DNA of 64,000 nt from Bacillota bacterium (GTDB lineage: Bacteria; Bacillota; Clostridia; Oscillospirales; Oscillospiraceae), in contig JAQYLT010000037.1 in NCBI GenBank assembly GCA_028719885.1, positions 1-64,000 on the forward strand. The letters are read 5' to 3'. The position numbers were made by a program, and so were the translations under genes. Below the pieces are notes generated by a model. The model made no database searches. It had not been told where the DNA came from and was given only the letters and a program-made list of their open reading frames with translations. Shown piece after piece: positions 17,142 to 24,948 of this stretch. Each line of letters begins with the position of its first letter. The first letter of the stretch is position 1.

Positions 17142-17175
17142 AAGCTGCTGAGAGTCATCCCGGCAGCTTTTTTTC
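17142..17175 (+). terminator. Intrinsic terminator of the liv operon
   Basis: AAGCTGC (17143-17149) pairs with GCAGCTT (17164-17170), with a further inner stem, then seven T. Confidence 0.85.
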
Positions 17176-17222
17176 TTGCCCTCCCCATATGGGCAGCGTC
17201 GTCAATGTGTCTTTTCCTGTTT

Positions 17223-17368
17223 CGTAGGGCGGGTGGCTTGCCCCCGCCGCTGGTATCATGTTACGATTAGAATACGGCCAAGAACGACGCGGTAAGCTTC
17301 CATTCCAAATTGGTGCGTTTCATGAGGAAGGTTGTGCCGTGCGGCGGGGGCAAGCCGCACGCCCTACG
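17223..17368. mobile_element. MITE-like element with 27-bp terminal inverted repeats
   Basis: The ends 17223-17249 and 17342-17368 are inverted repeats at 25 of 27 positions (CGTAGGGCG...GCTTGCCCCCGCCG). The 92-base interior has no ORF. Its outer CGTAGGG resembles the start of the palindromic repeat family, but the rest differs. No transposase is present. It occupies most of the 17098-17422 gap. Confidence 0.7.
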
Positions 17369-17422
17369 GAATAATCTTTTGTTCACAGGGGGGAGGTAAA
17401 GTTTGGTTAGGAGGGGATTGGA

Positions 17423-17566
17423 ATGTGCCGCAGAAGAGATATGCACAATTGGTGCCTGATTTTCTTCGCCCTGGGGCTGCTGTTTGGCCGGTGTGTGGAC
17501 TCCTGGTTCCTCTGCGGCGGGATTGTGGTGTTTTGCTTCTGCATGCCATTGCTTCGGCGCAGGTAG
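17423..17566 (+). CDS. Small Cys-rich membrane peptide
   Basis: A 47-codon ORF starts with ATG about 7 bases after TTAGGAGGGG. It begins MCRRRDMHNWCLIFFALG and has one or two hydrophobic segments and six Cys (residues 2, 11, 24, 31, 38, 40), ending in RRR. It lies 64 bases before the DUF3794-LysM gene and may be co-transcribed with it. Small proteins of this style recur in Clostridia, but I know no function. Confidence 0.6.
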   Translation: MCRRRDMHNWCLIFFALGLLFGRCVDSWFLCGGIVVFCFCMPLLRRR

Positions 17567-17630
17567 AAGACATATCTTCCGTTCCGGGGGCATATGCTCT
17601 TCCAGTAGATCACTGGAAGGAGTGTTCCAA

Positions 17631-19109
17631 ATGGAAATGGCATTTCAGAAAATCGAGGCCCCCTGCCTGCTGGGTGTGGTGGGGGAGGTGCAGAATTCGG
17701 AGCAGACCCAGGAGCTCCGCCTGCCGGATGGGTATCCGGATGTGGGAAAGGTGCTGTGCGCCTGGGGGCAGACCATTCTCCGGGGCAAGGAATGGCGCTC
17801 GGACAGCGTGGTGGTCAGCGGCGGTATGCTGATGTGGGTGCTCTATGAGCCGGAGGACGGCACCGGCAGCCGGGTGCTGGAGGGCTGGCTGCCGTTCCAG
17901 CTGCGCTTTCAGCTGCCCGCGGACGCACCCCAGGGGACCATTCGGGTTTCGGCCCTGACCCGGTTTGCCGACGCCCGGTCGGTTTCTCCCCGGAAGCTGA
18001 TGCTGCGGGGGGGAATCGGTATTCTCGCCCAGGTGTTTACCCCTCACCGGCTGGAATACTGGCAGTGCAGTCAGCCGGTGGACGGCGTAGAGCTGCTGCG
18101 GCGGCGCTATCCCATTCGCCTGCCCCGGGAGGCGGGGGAGAAGAACTTCTCTCTGGAGGAGGACCTGAGCCTGGGCCTGGTTCCGGAGGGAGTGCTGTAC
18201 TATTGCCTCCGGCCGGAGATTTTGGAGCAAAAGGTGCTCTCGGGGAAAATCGCCTTCCGCGGAAATGCCAACCTCCATGTGCTGCTGCAATGCCAGGACG
18301 GCAAGGTGATGGCCCAGGATTTCCAGCTGCCCTTTTCCCAGTTTGACGAGCTGACGGCCAGCTACGGCCCGGAGGCCCAGGTGGATGTGGCCTGTGCCGT
18401 GACCAATCTGGAGCTGGAAAAAGGCGAGGACGGCGGGCTCCGGGTCCGCTGCGGTATTGCGGCGCAGTACCTGGTGGATGATATTACCATAGTGGAGACT
18501 GTGGCGGACGCCTATGTCCCCGGGGGACAGCTTCGGCTGGAAACGCAGCAGCTGGAGCCAAAGGGCATCCTGGAAAAGCGGGTGGAAACCGTGTCCGCCG
18601 AGGGACATTTCCCGGAGGAGATGGGCCAGGTGGAGGATGTGAGCTTCCTGCCGGATTTCCCCCGGCAGTTCCGGGAGAACGGAGGACTGTCCCTGGAAAT
18701 CCCGGGGAGTCTCCAGGTGCTGTCCACGGACCAGCAGGGTAAGCTCCGGGTGAACACCAGCCGGTGGGAGGGCAAGCTGAAGCTTCCCATGGGGGAGGAT
18801 ACGGTTTTAACCGCCCGGCCCCTGAACCCGGCGGCGCCCCAGAGCATTTCCGGCGGTTATCGGGGGGAGCTGCCCCTGCAGCTGACCACCTTCGGCGGCC
18901 AGGGCATCCCTATGGTCACGGAGCTGGAGCGGCAGCCGGAGGCGGAGCCGGACCAGCAGCGGCCGTCGCTGATCCTGCGGCGGGCAGGGGAGGAGAGCCT
19001 GTGGGACATTGCCAAGAAATGCGGCTCCACCGTGGCGGCCATTCGTTCGGTGAATAAGCTCCAGGAGGAACCAAAGCCGGGGCAAATGCTGCTGATTCCC
19101 GTCTGCTAG
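17631..19109 (+). CDS. DUF3794 and LysM domain protein
   Basis: I chose the ATG at 17631, 8 bases after GGAAGGAG; the reading frame is open further upstream but without a ribosome site and over the small ORF. The product is 492 residues. Repeated beta-rich DUF3794 segments fill residues 1-420, and a LysM domain closes it (about 440-490, GEESLWDIAKKCGSTVAAI, then PGQMLLIPV). LysM binds peptidoglycan. Proteins of this build are linked to the spore envelope in Clostridia, so a coat or cortex role is likely but inferred. Confidence 0.82.
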   Translation: MEMAFQKIEAPCLLGVVGEVQNSEQTQELRLPDGYPDVGKVLCAWGQTILRGKEWRSDSVVVSGGMLMWVLYEPEDGTGSRVLEGWLPFQLRFQLPADAPQGTIRVSALTRFADARSVSPRKLMLRGGIGILAQVFTPHRLEYWQCSQPVDGVELLRRRYPIRLPREAGEKNFSLEEDLSLGLVPEGVLYYCLRPEILEQKVLSGKIAFRGNANLHVLLQCQDGKVMAQDFQLPFSQFDELTASYGPEAQVDVACAVTNLELEKGEDGGLRVRCGIAAQYLVDDITIVETVADAYVPGGQLRLETQQLEPKGILEKRVETVSAEGHFPEEMGQVEDVSFLPDFPRQFRENGGLSLEIPGSLQVLSTDQQGKLRVNTSRWEGKLKLPMGEDTVLTARPLNPAAPQSISGGYRGELPLQLTTFGGQGIPMVTELERQPEAEPDQQRPSLILRRAGEESLWDIAKKCGSTVAAIRSVNKLQEEPKPGQMLLIPVC

Positions 19110-19126
19110 AGGAGCTTTCAAAACAA

Positions 19127-19163
19127 AAAGCGCCGTCCCGAGGGAGAGTCGGGGCGGCGCTTT
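19127..19163 (+). terminator. Hairpin terminator after the LysM gene
   Basis: The arms at 19127-19141 and 19149-19163 pair over 15 bases with one wobble (AAAGCGCCGTCCCGA with its complement). The T-run is short. Confidence 0.65.
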
Positions 19164-19338
19164 GGCAGACTGTCGCATCGCTGGGGATATGTCCGCCGAT
19201 AGAAAGCATAGTGAATTTTGAATGGATTATGCAATCGGATTATGTCGAAAGAAATAAAACCCCTCCCGGTGCTTCCTTGACTTGCAAAAGAAAAATGTGG
19301 TATACTGAAATCATGCCAGAAACGGTTTGTGAAACGAC

Positions 19339-19696
19339 AAATTGGAATTTCGTAAGTATGTGTTCGTAGGGAATGCATTCATGCATTCCGCCATGGCCGC
19401 AAAGCGCCGGGGGGGTTATTGAATCGAAAAAACGTTGTGTTTTGCGTAGGGAACGGATTTAGACCTTCCGAAACCTCCAATTATCACCGCAGTTCGTTAA
19501 ATGGTATTTCATACGCGTTTTTCGCTTCTTTTCCCATTCAATCCACCGATTTGAAACAAAAAGGGGACGGAATGCATAAATGCATTCCCTACGCAAAAAA
19601 CAACATTTTTATGATGATTCGAAACTGGGTACTTACCGGGACGGGCGGAACGGATAAATCCGTTCCCTACGAAACATCTCTACAAACACCAATTTC
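19339..19696. repeat. Dispersed palindromic repeat, copy 4 (composite)
   Basis: The block opens with aaattggaattt and carries hairpins near 19370, 19449, 19570 and 19648, two in the GGAATGCAT form and two in the GGAACGGAT form. The filler ggttattgaatcgaaaaaac is shared with the copies at 56470 and 60173. It closes with acaaacaccaattt. The rest of the 19164-19737 gap shows no gene. Confidence 0.85.
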
Positions 19697-19737
19697 CGGT
19701 TTCTGAAAGAGATACACAAAGGAGAGAGAGGACCAAC

Positions 19738-21084
19738 ATGGACGCACAGGAAGAAAAATACATAAAAATGACCACCCCTCCGGTGGAAAAGCTGATCTGT
19801 CGCCTGGCGGGGCCCTGCATTGTGAGCATGCTGGTGACCGCCTTTTATAACATGGCGGATACTTATTTTGTGGGCATGCTGAAAAGCAACGCCGCCACCG
19901 GTGCGGTGGGTGTGGTGTTTTCCGTCATGGCGGTGATTCAGGCGGTGGGCTTCTTCTTCGGCCAGGGCAGCGGCAATTTCATCTCCCGGGAGCTGGGAAA
20001 GAAGCACTACACCGAGGCCTCCCAGATGGCTGCCACCGGCTTCTTCTCCGCCTTGGCCACGGGACTGGTCATCTGCATCCTGGGCCAGCTTTTCCTGGAG
20101 CCTCTGGCGCTGTTTCTGGGCTCAACCCAGACCATCCTGCCCTATACCCAGGCTTATCTGCGGGTGATTCTCCTGGGTGCACCCTGGATGTGCGCCTCCT
20201 TTGTGCTGAATAATCAGCTCCGCTTCCAGGGCAGTGCCAGCTATGGCATGGTGGGCATTGTCACCGGCGCGCTGGTGAATATCATTCTGGACCCCATTCT
20301 GATTTTCGGCCTGAAGCTGGGAGTGGCCGGTGCGGGCTGGGCCACCATTATCAGCCAGCTGATCAGCTTCTGCCTGCTCCTTGTGGGTACCCGCCGGGGC
20401 GGCAACATTCGGATTCATCTCAAAAATTTCCGGTTCAGCGACCACCTGTTCCTGTGGATTTTCAAGGGAGGCATTCCCTCTCTGGCAAGGCAGAGCCTGG
20501 CTTCCGTTGCCACCATCTGCCTGAACAATGCGGCCATGGCCTATGGTGATGCCGCCATTGCGGCCATGAGCGTGGTGCAGCGCATCACCATGTTCGGCGC
20601 CTCCGCCATGCTGGGCTTTGGACAGGGCTTCCAGCCGGTGTGCGGCTTTAACTATGGGGCAGGGCTCTATGATCGGGTGCACCGGGGCTTCTGGTTCTGC
20701 ATCAAGGTGTCCACGCTGTGCCTGCTGGTGATCTCCGCCCTGGGCTATTGTTTCGCGCCCAAGCTGATTGCCCTGTTCCGGGACGATGCCCAGGTTATTA
20801 CCTACGGCGCCGCCGCCCTGCGGTATCAGTGCCTGACCATGTGCCTGCATGGCTGGGTGGTGATGAGCAATATGATGCAGCAGTCCATGGGCAAGACCAT
20901 TCCGGCCACCTTCCTGTCCATTGCCCGGCAGGGGCTGTTCTTCATTCCTCTGGTCTGGGTGCTCAATGGACTAATGGGCTTCACCGGCATTCAGCTGTCC
21001 CAGCCCGCCGCCGATGCCATCACCTTCCTCTGCGCCGTTCCCATCCAGCTCCATGTCCTGCGGGGGATGAGAAATAAGAAATAA
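19738..21084 (+). CDS. MATE family efflux transporter
   Basis: The 448-residue membrane protein has twelve predicted helices in two halves and the MATE start (LAGPCIVSMLVTAFYNMADT, YFVGML). The second half repeats the pattern (GFGQGFQPVCGFNYGAG). Such proteins export cationic drugs or metabolites by sodium or proton antiport. The ATG follows GGAGAGAGAGG. It stands between two repeat blocks with no operon partner, so the substrate cannot be guessed. Confidence 0.92.
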   Translation: MDAQEEKYIKMTTPPVEKLICRLAGPCIVSMLVTAFYNMADTYFVGMLKSNAATGAVGVVFSVMAVIQAVGFFFGQGSGNFISRELGKKHYTEASQMAATGFFSALATGLVICILGQLFLEPLALFLGSTQTILPYTQAYLRVILLGAPWMCASFVLNNQLRFQGSASYGMVGIVTGALVNIILDPILIFGLKLGVAGAGWATIISQLISFCLLLVGTRRGGNIRIHLKNFRFSDHLFLWIFKGGIPSLARQSLASVATICLNNAAMAYGDAAIAAMSVVQRITMFGASAMLGFGQGFQPVCGFNYGAGLYDRVHRGFWFCIKVSTLCLLVISALGYCFAPKLIALFRDDAQVITYGAAALRYQCLTMCLHGWVVMSNMMQQSMGKTIPATFLSIARQGLFFIPLVWVLNGLMGFTGIQLSQPAADAITFLCAVPIQLHVLRGMRNKK

Positions 21085-21098
21085 GAAAGCAAACAGAC

Positions 21099-21295
21099 GA
21101 ATCGGAATTTGCAGAGGTAATTCGTAGGGAACGGATTTATCCGTTCCGAAAGGTGGGGAAATATCCGTGGTTCGTTGGATGGTAACGGGTCCCTTTTTCA
21201 ACATTTTTCCATTCAACATACCCCAATAAAAACGTTACCGAGGCGGAATGCATGAATGCATTCCCTACGAACACATACTTACAAAATTCCAATTT
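21099..21295. repeat. Dispersed palindromic repeat, copy 5
   Basis: It runs from aatcggaattt through GGAACGGATTTATCCGTTCC and filler to GGAATGCATGAATGCATTCC with CTACG, and ends aaaattccaattt. It is in the opposite order to copies 1 and 2: the GGAACGGAT hairpin comes first. Confidence 0.85.
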
Positions 21296-21393
21296 ATCGG
21301 GGCAGTACCGGTCGAGGGGCCCAGGAGTTGTGGGTTGATTGCCCAAGGTTCGTAACGAATTGGCCGCGGGGCCTCCCCGCCAAATTCCAATTT
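21284..21393. repeat. 110-bp repeat module, first copy
   Basis: This block matches 49540-49649 at 109 of 110 bases. Both copies are bordered by AAATTCCAATTT and abut the right end of a palindromic repeat. The interior (cggggcagtaccggtcgagg, then ggccgcggggcctccccgcc) holds a GC-rich palindrome and no ORF with a ribosome site. Confidence 0.9.
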
Positions 21394-21501
21394 ACCGGGC
21401 GGTACCAATAATTTACAATCCGGCAATAAAAAAACCATGGCAATGGTTGACAAAGAGTGATATAATAACAGGTAGAGATTTTTTAAGAGAAGGTGCAATT
21501 T

Positions 21502-22671
21502 ATGACCAAGGTAGATATCTATTCCGGTTTCCTGGGGGCGGGCAAAACCACCCTGATCAAAAAGCTGATTGCCGAGGGCTACAAGGGGCAGAAGCTGGTG
21601 CTCATTGAAAATGAGTTCGGCGAAATCGGCATTGACGGCGGCTTTTTGCAGGACGCGGGCATCAACATCACCGAGATGAATTCCGGCTGCATCTGCTGCT
21701 CTCTGGTGGGTGACTTCGGCAGAGCCCTGGAAAAGGTTATCGCGGATTATCACCCCGACCGGGTGATCATCGAGCCCTCCGGCGTGGGCAAGCTCTCCGA
21801 CGTCATCGGCGCGGTGAACAAGGTCACGGGTCCGGAAGTGACCCTGGGCTACACCGTGGCGGTGGTGGACGCAGGCAAGGTGAAGGTGTATATGAAGAAC
21901 TTCGGTGAGTTCTACAACAATCAGATCGAAACCGCCTCCACCATCATCCTCTCCCGTACCGATTCCATCAATCAGTTCAAGCTGGATACCGCCGTGGAGC
22001 TGCTCCGGGAGCACAACCAGGTGGCTTCCATTGTCACAACGCCCTGGAGCCAGCTCACCGGTGAGCAGCTGATCGAGGCCATGGAGGGCAAGGCGTCCCT
22101 GGCCGCCGAGCTGGCGAAGCTGGAGCAGGAGCGTCTGGAGGAAGAGGATTGCTGCCATCACCATCACGACGATGAAGATGAGGACGAGCATGAGCATCAT
22201 CACCACCATGACCATGATGAGGACGAGCACGAGCATCACCACCATGACCACGATGAAGATGAGCATGAGCATCATCATGACCATGACTGCTGCTGCCATG
22301 ACCACGACCACGAAGAGCATGAGCACCATCATCACGACCATGAGGAATGCTGCCACGATCACGATCATGAGCATCACCACCACCATCATCACCATGCCGA
22401 CGAGGTGTTCACCTCCTGGGGCGTGGAGACCTCCAAGAAGTTCGACAAGGCTGCCATCGAGGCCGCTCTGAAAGCGCTGGACACCGAGAAATACGGCATG
22501 ATCCTCCGGGCCAAGGGCATCCTGCCCGCTGTGGACGGCACTTGGATCCACTTCGACTATGTGCCCGAGGAGGCCGATATCCGCACCGGCTCCCCGGACA
22601 TCACCGGCAAGCTCTGCGTCATCGGCTCCAAGCTGGATGAGGCCGCCATTGCCGCGCTCTTCGGGGTATAA
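21502..22671 (+). CDS. CobW-type (G3E) GTPase with a His-rich segment
   Basis: I chose the ATG at 21502, about 8 bases after AGAAGG; a GTG three codons earlier is possible. The 389-residue protein has a P-loop (SGFLGAGKTT, about residues 7-16), the metal motif GCICC and a CobW C-terminal domain (about 300-389). Between them, about residues 215-298 are mostly His, Asp and Glu with several Cys, a metal store. Such COG0523 proteins deliver metals such as zinc, nickel or cobalt to enzymes. The neighbouring CsoR, His-rich and CooT-like genes favour nickel. Confidence 0.9.
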   Translation: MTKVDIYSGFLGAGKTTLIKKLIAEGYKGQKLVLIENEFGEIGIDGGFLQDAGINITEMNSGCICCSLVGDFGRALEKVIADYHPDRVIIEPSGVGKLSDVIGAVNKVTGPEVTLGYTVAVVDAGKVKVYMKNFGEFYNNQIETASTIILSRTDSINQFKLDTAVELLREHNQVASIVTTPWSQLTGEQLIEAMEGKASLAAELAKLEQERLEEEDCCHHHHDDEDEDEHEHHHHHDHDEDEHEHHHHDHDEDEHEHHHDHDCCCHDHDHEEHEHHHHDHEECCHDHDHEHHHHHHHHADEVFTSWGVETSKKFDKAAIEAALKALDTEKYGMILRAKGILPAVDGTWIHFDYVPEEADIRTGSPDITGKLCVIGSKLDEAAIAALFGV

Positions 22672-22674
22672 GCG

Positions 22675-23619
22675 ATGCAGCAGATTCCGGTTTATGCCTT
22701 TACCGGCTTTCTGGATGCCGGTAAAACCAAGTTCATTCAGGAAACCCTGGAGGACCCCCGGTTCAACGCCGGTGAGCGGACCCTGGTGCTGATTTTTGAG
22801 GAGGGGGAGGAGGAATACGACCTCTCCACCTATCCCCAGAAGAACGTGTACCTGGAGGTGCTGGACCAGGAAACCGTCACCCAGGAGCAGCTGCTGGCCT
22901 TGCAGAAAAAGTACAAGGCGGAGCGGGTCGTGGCAGAGCTGAACGGCATGCTGCTGGTGGCGGAGCTCTACAACCGGTTCCCCCAGAACTGGGTCATTGC
23001 CCAGGAGGTCATGTTCGCCGATTCCACCACATTCATGAGCTATAACGCCAACATGCGGAACCTGGTGATGGACAAGCTGGTAGGTGCTCAGATGGTGGTG
23101 TTCAACCGCCTGACTCCCGGCCAGGACACCATGCCGCTGCACAAGCTGGCCCGGGCGGCCAACCGGCGGATCGACATTCTCTATGACTACACCGACGGCA
23201 CCACCCAGTTCGACGATGTGGTGGACCCCCTGCCCTTTGACATCAACGCCCCGGTGATTCAGATTGGCGATCAGGACTTTGCTCTCTGGTATCGGGACAT
23301 CACCGAGGAGCCGGAGAAGTACGCCGGAAAGACCGTGTGCTTCAAGGCCCAGGTGGCCATGCTCCGGCGGCAGAAAGAGGGCATGTTCGCCCCCGGCCGG
23401 TTCGTCATGACCTGCTGCGTGGAGGATATTCAGTTCTGCGGCATTCCCTGCCGGTATCCGGAGGCCAAGAGCCTGGAATCCCGGAGCTGGGTCCAGGTGA
23501 CGGCTCAGATTTCCGCCGAAAAGCATCCGCTGTATAAAGGAGACCTGGGCCCGGTGCTCACCGCCACGGAGGTCATCCGTAACGTTCCCCCCGCCGACCC
23601 CGACGTGGCCACATTCTAA
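22675..23619 (+). CDS. CobW-like P-loop protein fused to a DUF1980/YcgQ-like domain
   Basis: The 314-residue protein starts with a P-loop (TGFLDAGKTKF, about residues 9-19) and a shortened CobW-like GTPase half. Residues 215-300 resemble the YcgQ/TIGR03943 family (GKTVCFKAQV, then GRFVMTCCVEDIQFCGIPC). In Bacilli YcgQ works with the YcgR permease in a zinc-linked system; no such permease is next door here. It lies four bases after the first GTPase gene, so both are one operon. The GTPase half lacks the CxCC motif. Confidence 0.75.
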   Translation: MQQIPVYAFTGFLDAGKTKFIQETLEDPRFNAGERTLVLIFEEGEEEYDLSTYPQKNVYLEVLDQETVTQEQLLALQKKYKAERVVAELNGMLLVAELYNRFPQNWVIAQEVMFADSTTFMSYNANMRNLVMDKLVGAQMVVFNRLTPGQDTMPLHKLARAANRRIDILYDYTDGTTQFDDVVDPLPFDINAPVIQIGDQDFALWYRDITEEPEKYAGKTVCFKAQVAMLRRQKEGMFAPGRFVMTCCVEDIQFCGIPCRYPEAKSLESRSWVQVTAQISAEKHPLYKGDLGPVLTATEVIRNVPPADPDVATF

Positions 23620-23620
23620 A

Positions 23621-23660
23621 AAATAATCCCTGCTTCGGATTTTGAAGCAGGGATGTTTTA
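23621..23660. terminator. Bidirectional terminator between convergent metal genes
   Basis: ATCCCTGCTTC (23626-23636) pairs perfectly with GAAGCAGGGAT (23644-23654), with A-rich bases before and T-rich bases after. Confidence 0.8.
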
Positions 23661-24023
23661 CTTCATAAATTTATCAATGGCCTGGCAGAGGTCATCGATG
23701 GCCTCCTGGTCGCCGGCGGCCACTGCGTCCACCATGCAGTGACGCATATGGTCCTTGAGAATCACCTTTCCGGTGTTGTCCAGCGCCGAACGGACGGCGG
23801 CCAGCTGAATCAGCACATCGGAGCAGTCCTCTCCGTTTTCCACCATCCGCCGCACCTTTTCCAGATGCCCGATGGCCCGGGACAGCCGGTTGATTACCGC
23901 TTTCTGATTTTCGTGGACATGACCGTGGGAGTGGGGAATCCCGTGGGCATGGAGGTAGGCATGGTCATGCTCATGGCAATGCTCGTGTTCATGTTCATGT
24001 TCGTGTTCGTGAAGCTCGTCCAA
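23658..24023 (-). CDS. CsoR-family metal-sensing repressor with His-rich N-terminus
   Basis: The start is TTG at 24023, about 6 bases after CGGAGGTGA. The 121-residue protein has a His-rich head (residues 5-37, 15 His) and a CsoR/RcnR four-helix body. The ligands Cys67, His92 and Cys96 (DHMRHC) match the C-H-C set of Cu(I)-sensing CsoR and of the nickel sensor InrS. It should repress metal genes until the metal binds. It is transcribed divergently from the His-rich protein gene, its likely target. Confidence 0.88.
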   Translation of the reverse strand: MDELHEHEHEHEHEHCHEHDHAYLHAHGIPHSHGHVHENQKAVINRLSRAIGHLEKVRRMVENGEDCSDVLIQLAAVRSALDNTGKVILKDHMRHCMVDAVAAGDQEAIDDLCQAIDKFMK

Positions 24024-24052
24024 TTTCGGTCACCTCCGCCGGATAATGCATT

Positions 24053-24081
24053 ATTATATCCCGAATCCTCCATGGATGCAA
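24053..24081 (-). promoter_or_regulatory. Promoter of the csoR-type gene
   Basis: On the minus strand TTGCAT (24081-24076) and TATAAT (24058-24053) are 17 bases apart, upstream of the TTG start. Confidence 0.6.
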
Positions 24082-24098
24082 GCCCCATGGGGGGATAT
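24056..24098. promoter_or_regulatory. Candidate operator of the CsoR-type repressor
   Basis: An inverted repeat ATATCC...GGATAT (24056-24061, 24093-24098) contains the palindrome CCCCATGGGG and a run of six G. CsoR/RcnR-family operators are short G/C-run palindromes of this kind. It covers the csoR promoter and lies just before the divergent one. Confidence 0.45.
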
Positions 24099-24117
24099 TT
24101 GGCGAAAAATAAATCCT

Positions 24118-24146
24118 TTGACATGGGGCATAAATGGGGCTATAAT
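24118..24146 (+). promoter_or_regulatory. Consensus promoter of the His-rich protein gene
   Basis: TTGACA (24118-24123) and TATAAT (24141-24146) with a 17-base spacer. It is a full-consensus promoter, so strong repression is expected when expression is not needed. Confidence 0.85.
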
Positions 24147-24173
24147 AGAGAAAAAATGCAAAGGAGTGTTTTT

Positions 24174-24626
24174 ATGCACCTGGATCACGACCACATCGCC
24201 GGCGGCGACCATGCCCATGAGCACGAGCACGAGCATGAGCATTGCCATGAGCATACCCATGCCGACGGCACCACCCATACCCACGACCACAGCCACGAGC
24301 ATACCCACGACCATGCCCATCCCCACACCCACGAGGAGCTTCACGCCATGGGCATTCCCCATGACCATGATCACGGCCACGAGTGCTCCCACAGCTGCGA
24401 CGGCTGCGCTACCCCCTGCGAGCATACCCCCATGGAGGAGCTGATGGCTCTGATGCAGTATATGGTGGGCCACAACGCCGCCCATGCCCGGGAGCTGGCC
24501 GACCTGGCGGTTCAGCTGGACCAGGCCGGTAACCACACCGCCTATGAGCAGGTGATGGCCGCTGTTTCCGACTTTGAAAAGGGCAACATGCGGCTGACCG
24601 TGGTGCTGTCCAGCCTGAAAGGATAA
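24174..24626 (+). CDS. His-rich metal-binding protein
   Basis: I chose the ATG at 24174, preceded by AAAGGAG and the promoter above; upstream in-frame codons lie inside the divergent gene. The 150-residue protein is about one third His in residues 3-80, arranged as HEHEH, HTHDHSHEHTHDH and similar, with a Cys cluster (CSHSCDGCATPC, about 79-90). The last 60 residues are a helical domain that I do not recognise. It probably stores or chaperones nickel or zinc in the cytoplasm; no signal peptide is present. Confidence 0.82.
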   Translation: MHLDHDHIAGGDHAHEHEHEHEHCHEHTHADGTTHTHDHSHEHTHDHAHPHTHEELHAMGIPHDHDHGHECSHSCDGCATPCEHTPMEELMALMQYMVGHNAAHARELADLAVQLDQAGNHTAYEQVMAAVSDFEKGNMRLTVVLSSLKG

Positions 24627-24631
24627 TTTCT

Positions 24632-24829
24632 ATGTGTCTTTCTACCGTTTATAAAAACAATATGGCCCCCGAGACCGTGCTGATGAAAAACGTCATGAGC
24701 ATCGAGTGCCGCGACGGCATGGTGATCCTCACCGATTTGATGGAGCGGCAGATGGCCGTGGAGGGCACCCTGGAAAAGGCAAACCTGGTGGATGGCTACG
24801 TCATCGTCAAGGAAGCCGTTCCCGCATAA
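24632..24829 (+). CDS. CooT-family nickel-binding protein
   Basis: The 65-residue protein matches the CooT family: it begins MCLSTVY, with the second-position Cys that binds nickel in Rhodospirillum CooT, followed by a beta-barrel core (MSIECRDGMVILTDLMERQ). In known systems CooT helps load nickel into CO dehydrogenase. It starts five bases after the His-rich gene and is the last gene of that operon. No CO dehydrogenase is in the window. Confidence 0.82.
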   Translation: MCLSTVYKNNMAPETVLMKNVMSIECRDGMVILTDLMERQMAVEGTLEKANLVDGYVIVKEAVPA

Positions 24830-24837
24830 CGAAATAC

Positions 24838-24886
24838 AGTCGGAGCAGATTCTTAATGAATTGTTAAAATCTGCCCCGACTTTTTT
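24838..24886 (+). terminator. Intrinsic terminator of the metal operon
   Basis: AGTCGGAGCAGATT (24838-24851) pairs with AATCTGCCCCGACT (24868-24881) with one wobble, then six T. Confidence 0.85.
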
Positions 24887-24948
24887 GTTGAAAAATTACA
24901 ATTCCTGTGTTACAATCAAGAAAATGAACTTCTTTGGGAGGTGACCGG

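Noticed and set aside
21447..21466. TTGACA and TATAAT before the first CobW-type gene
   Set aside because: The spacing is only 8 bases, too short for a normal promoter. TATAAT may be used with a weak -35 box further up, but I cannot support it.
22145..22400. Tandem-like CAT/CAC-rich DNA in the CobW-type gene
   Set aside because: It is the coding sequence of the His-rich segment, not a separate repeat element.
23739..24173. A longer N-terminus for the His-rich protein
   Set aside because: It would run through the divergent repressor gene and through the consensus promoter at 24118-24146.
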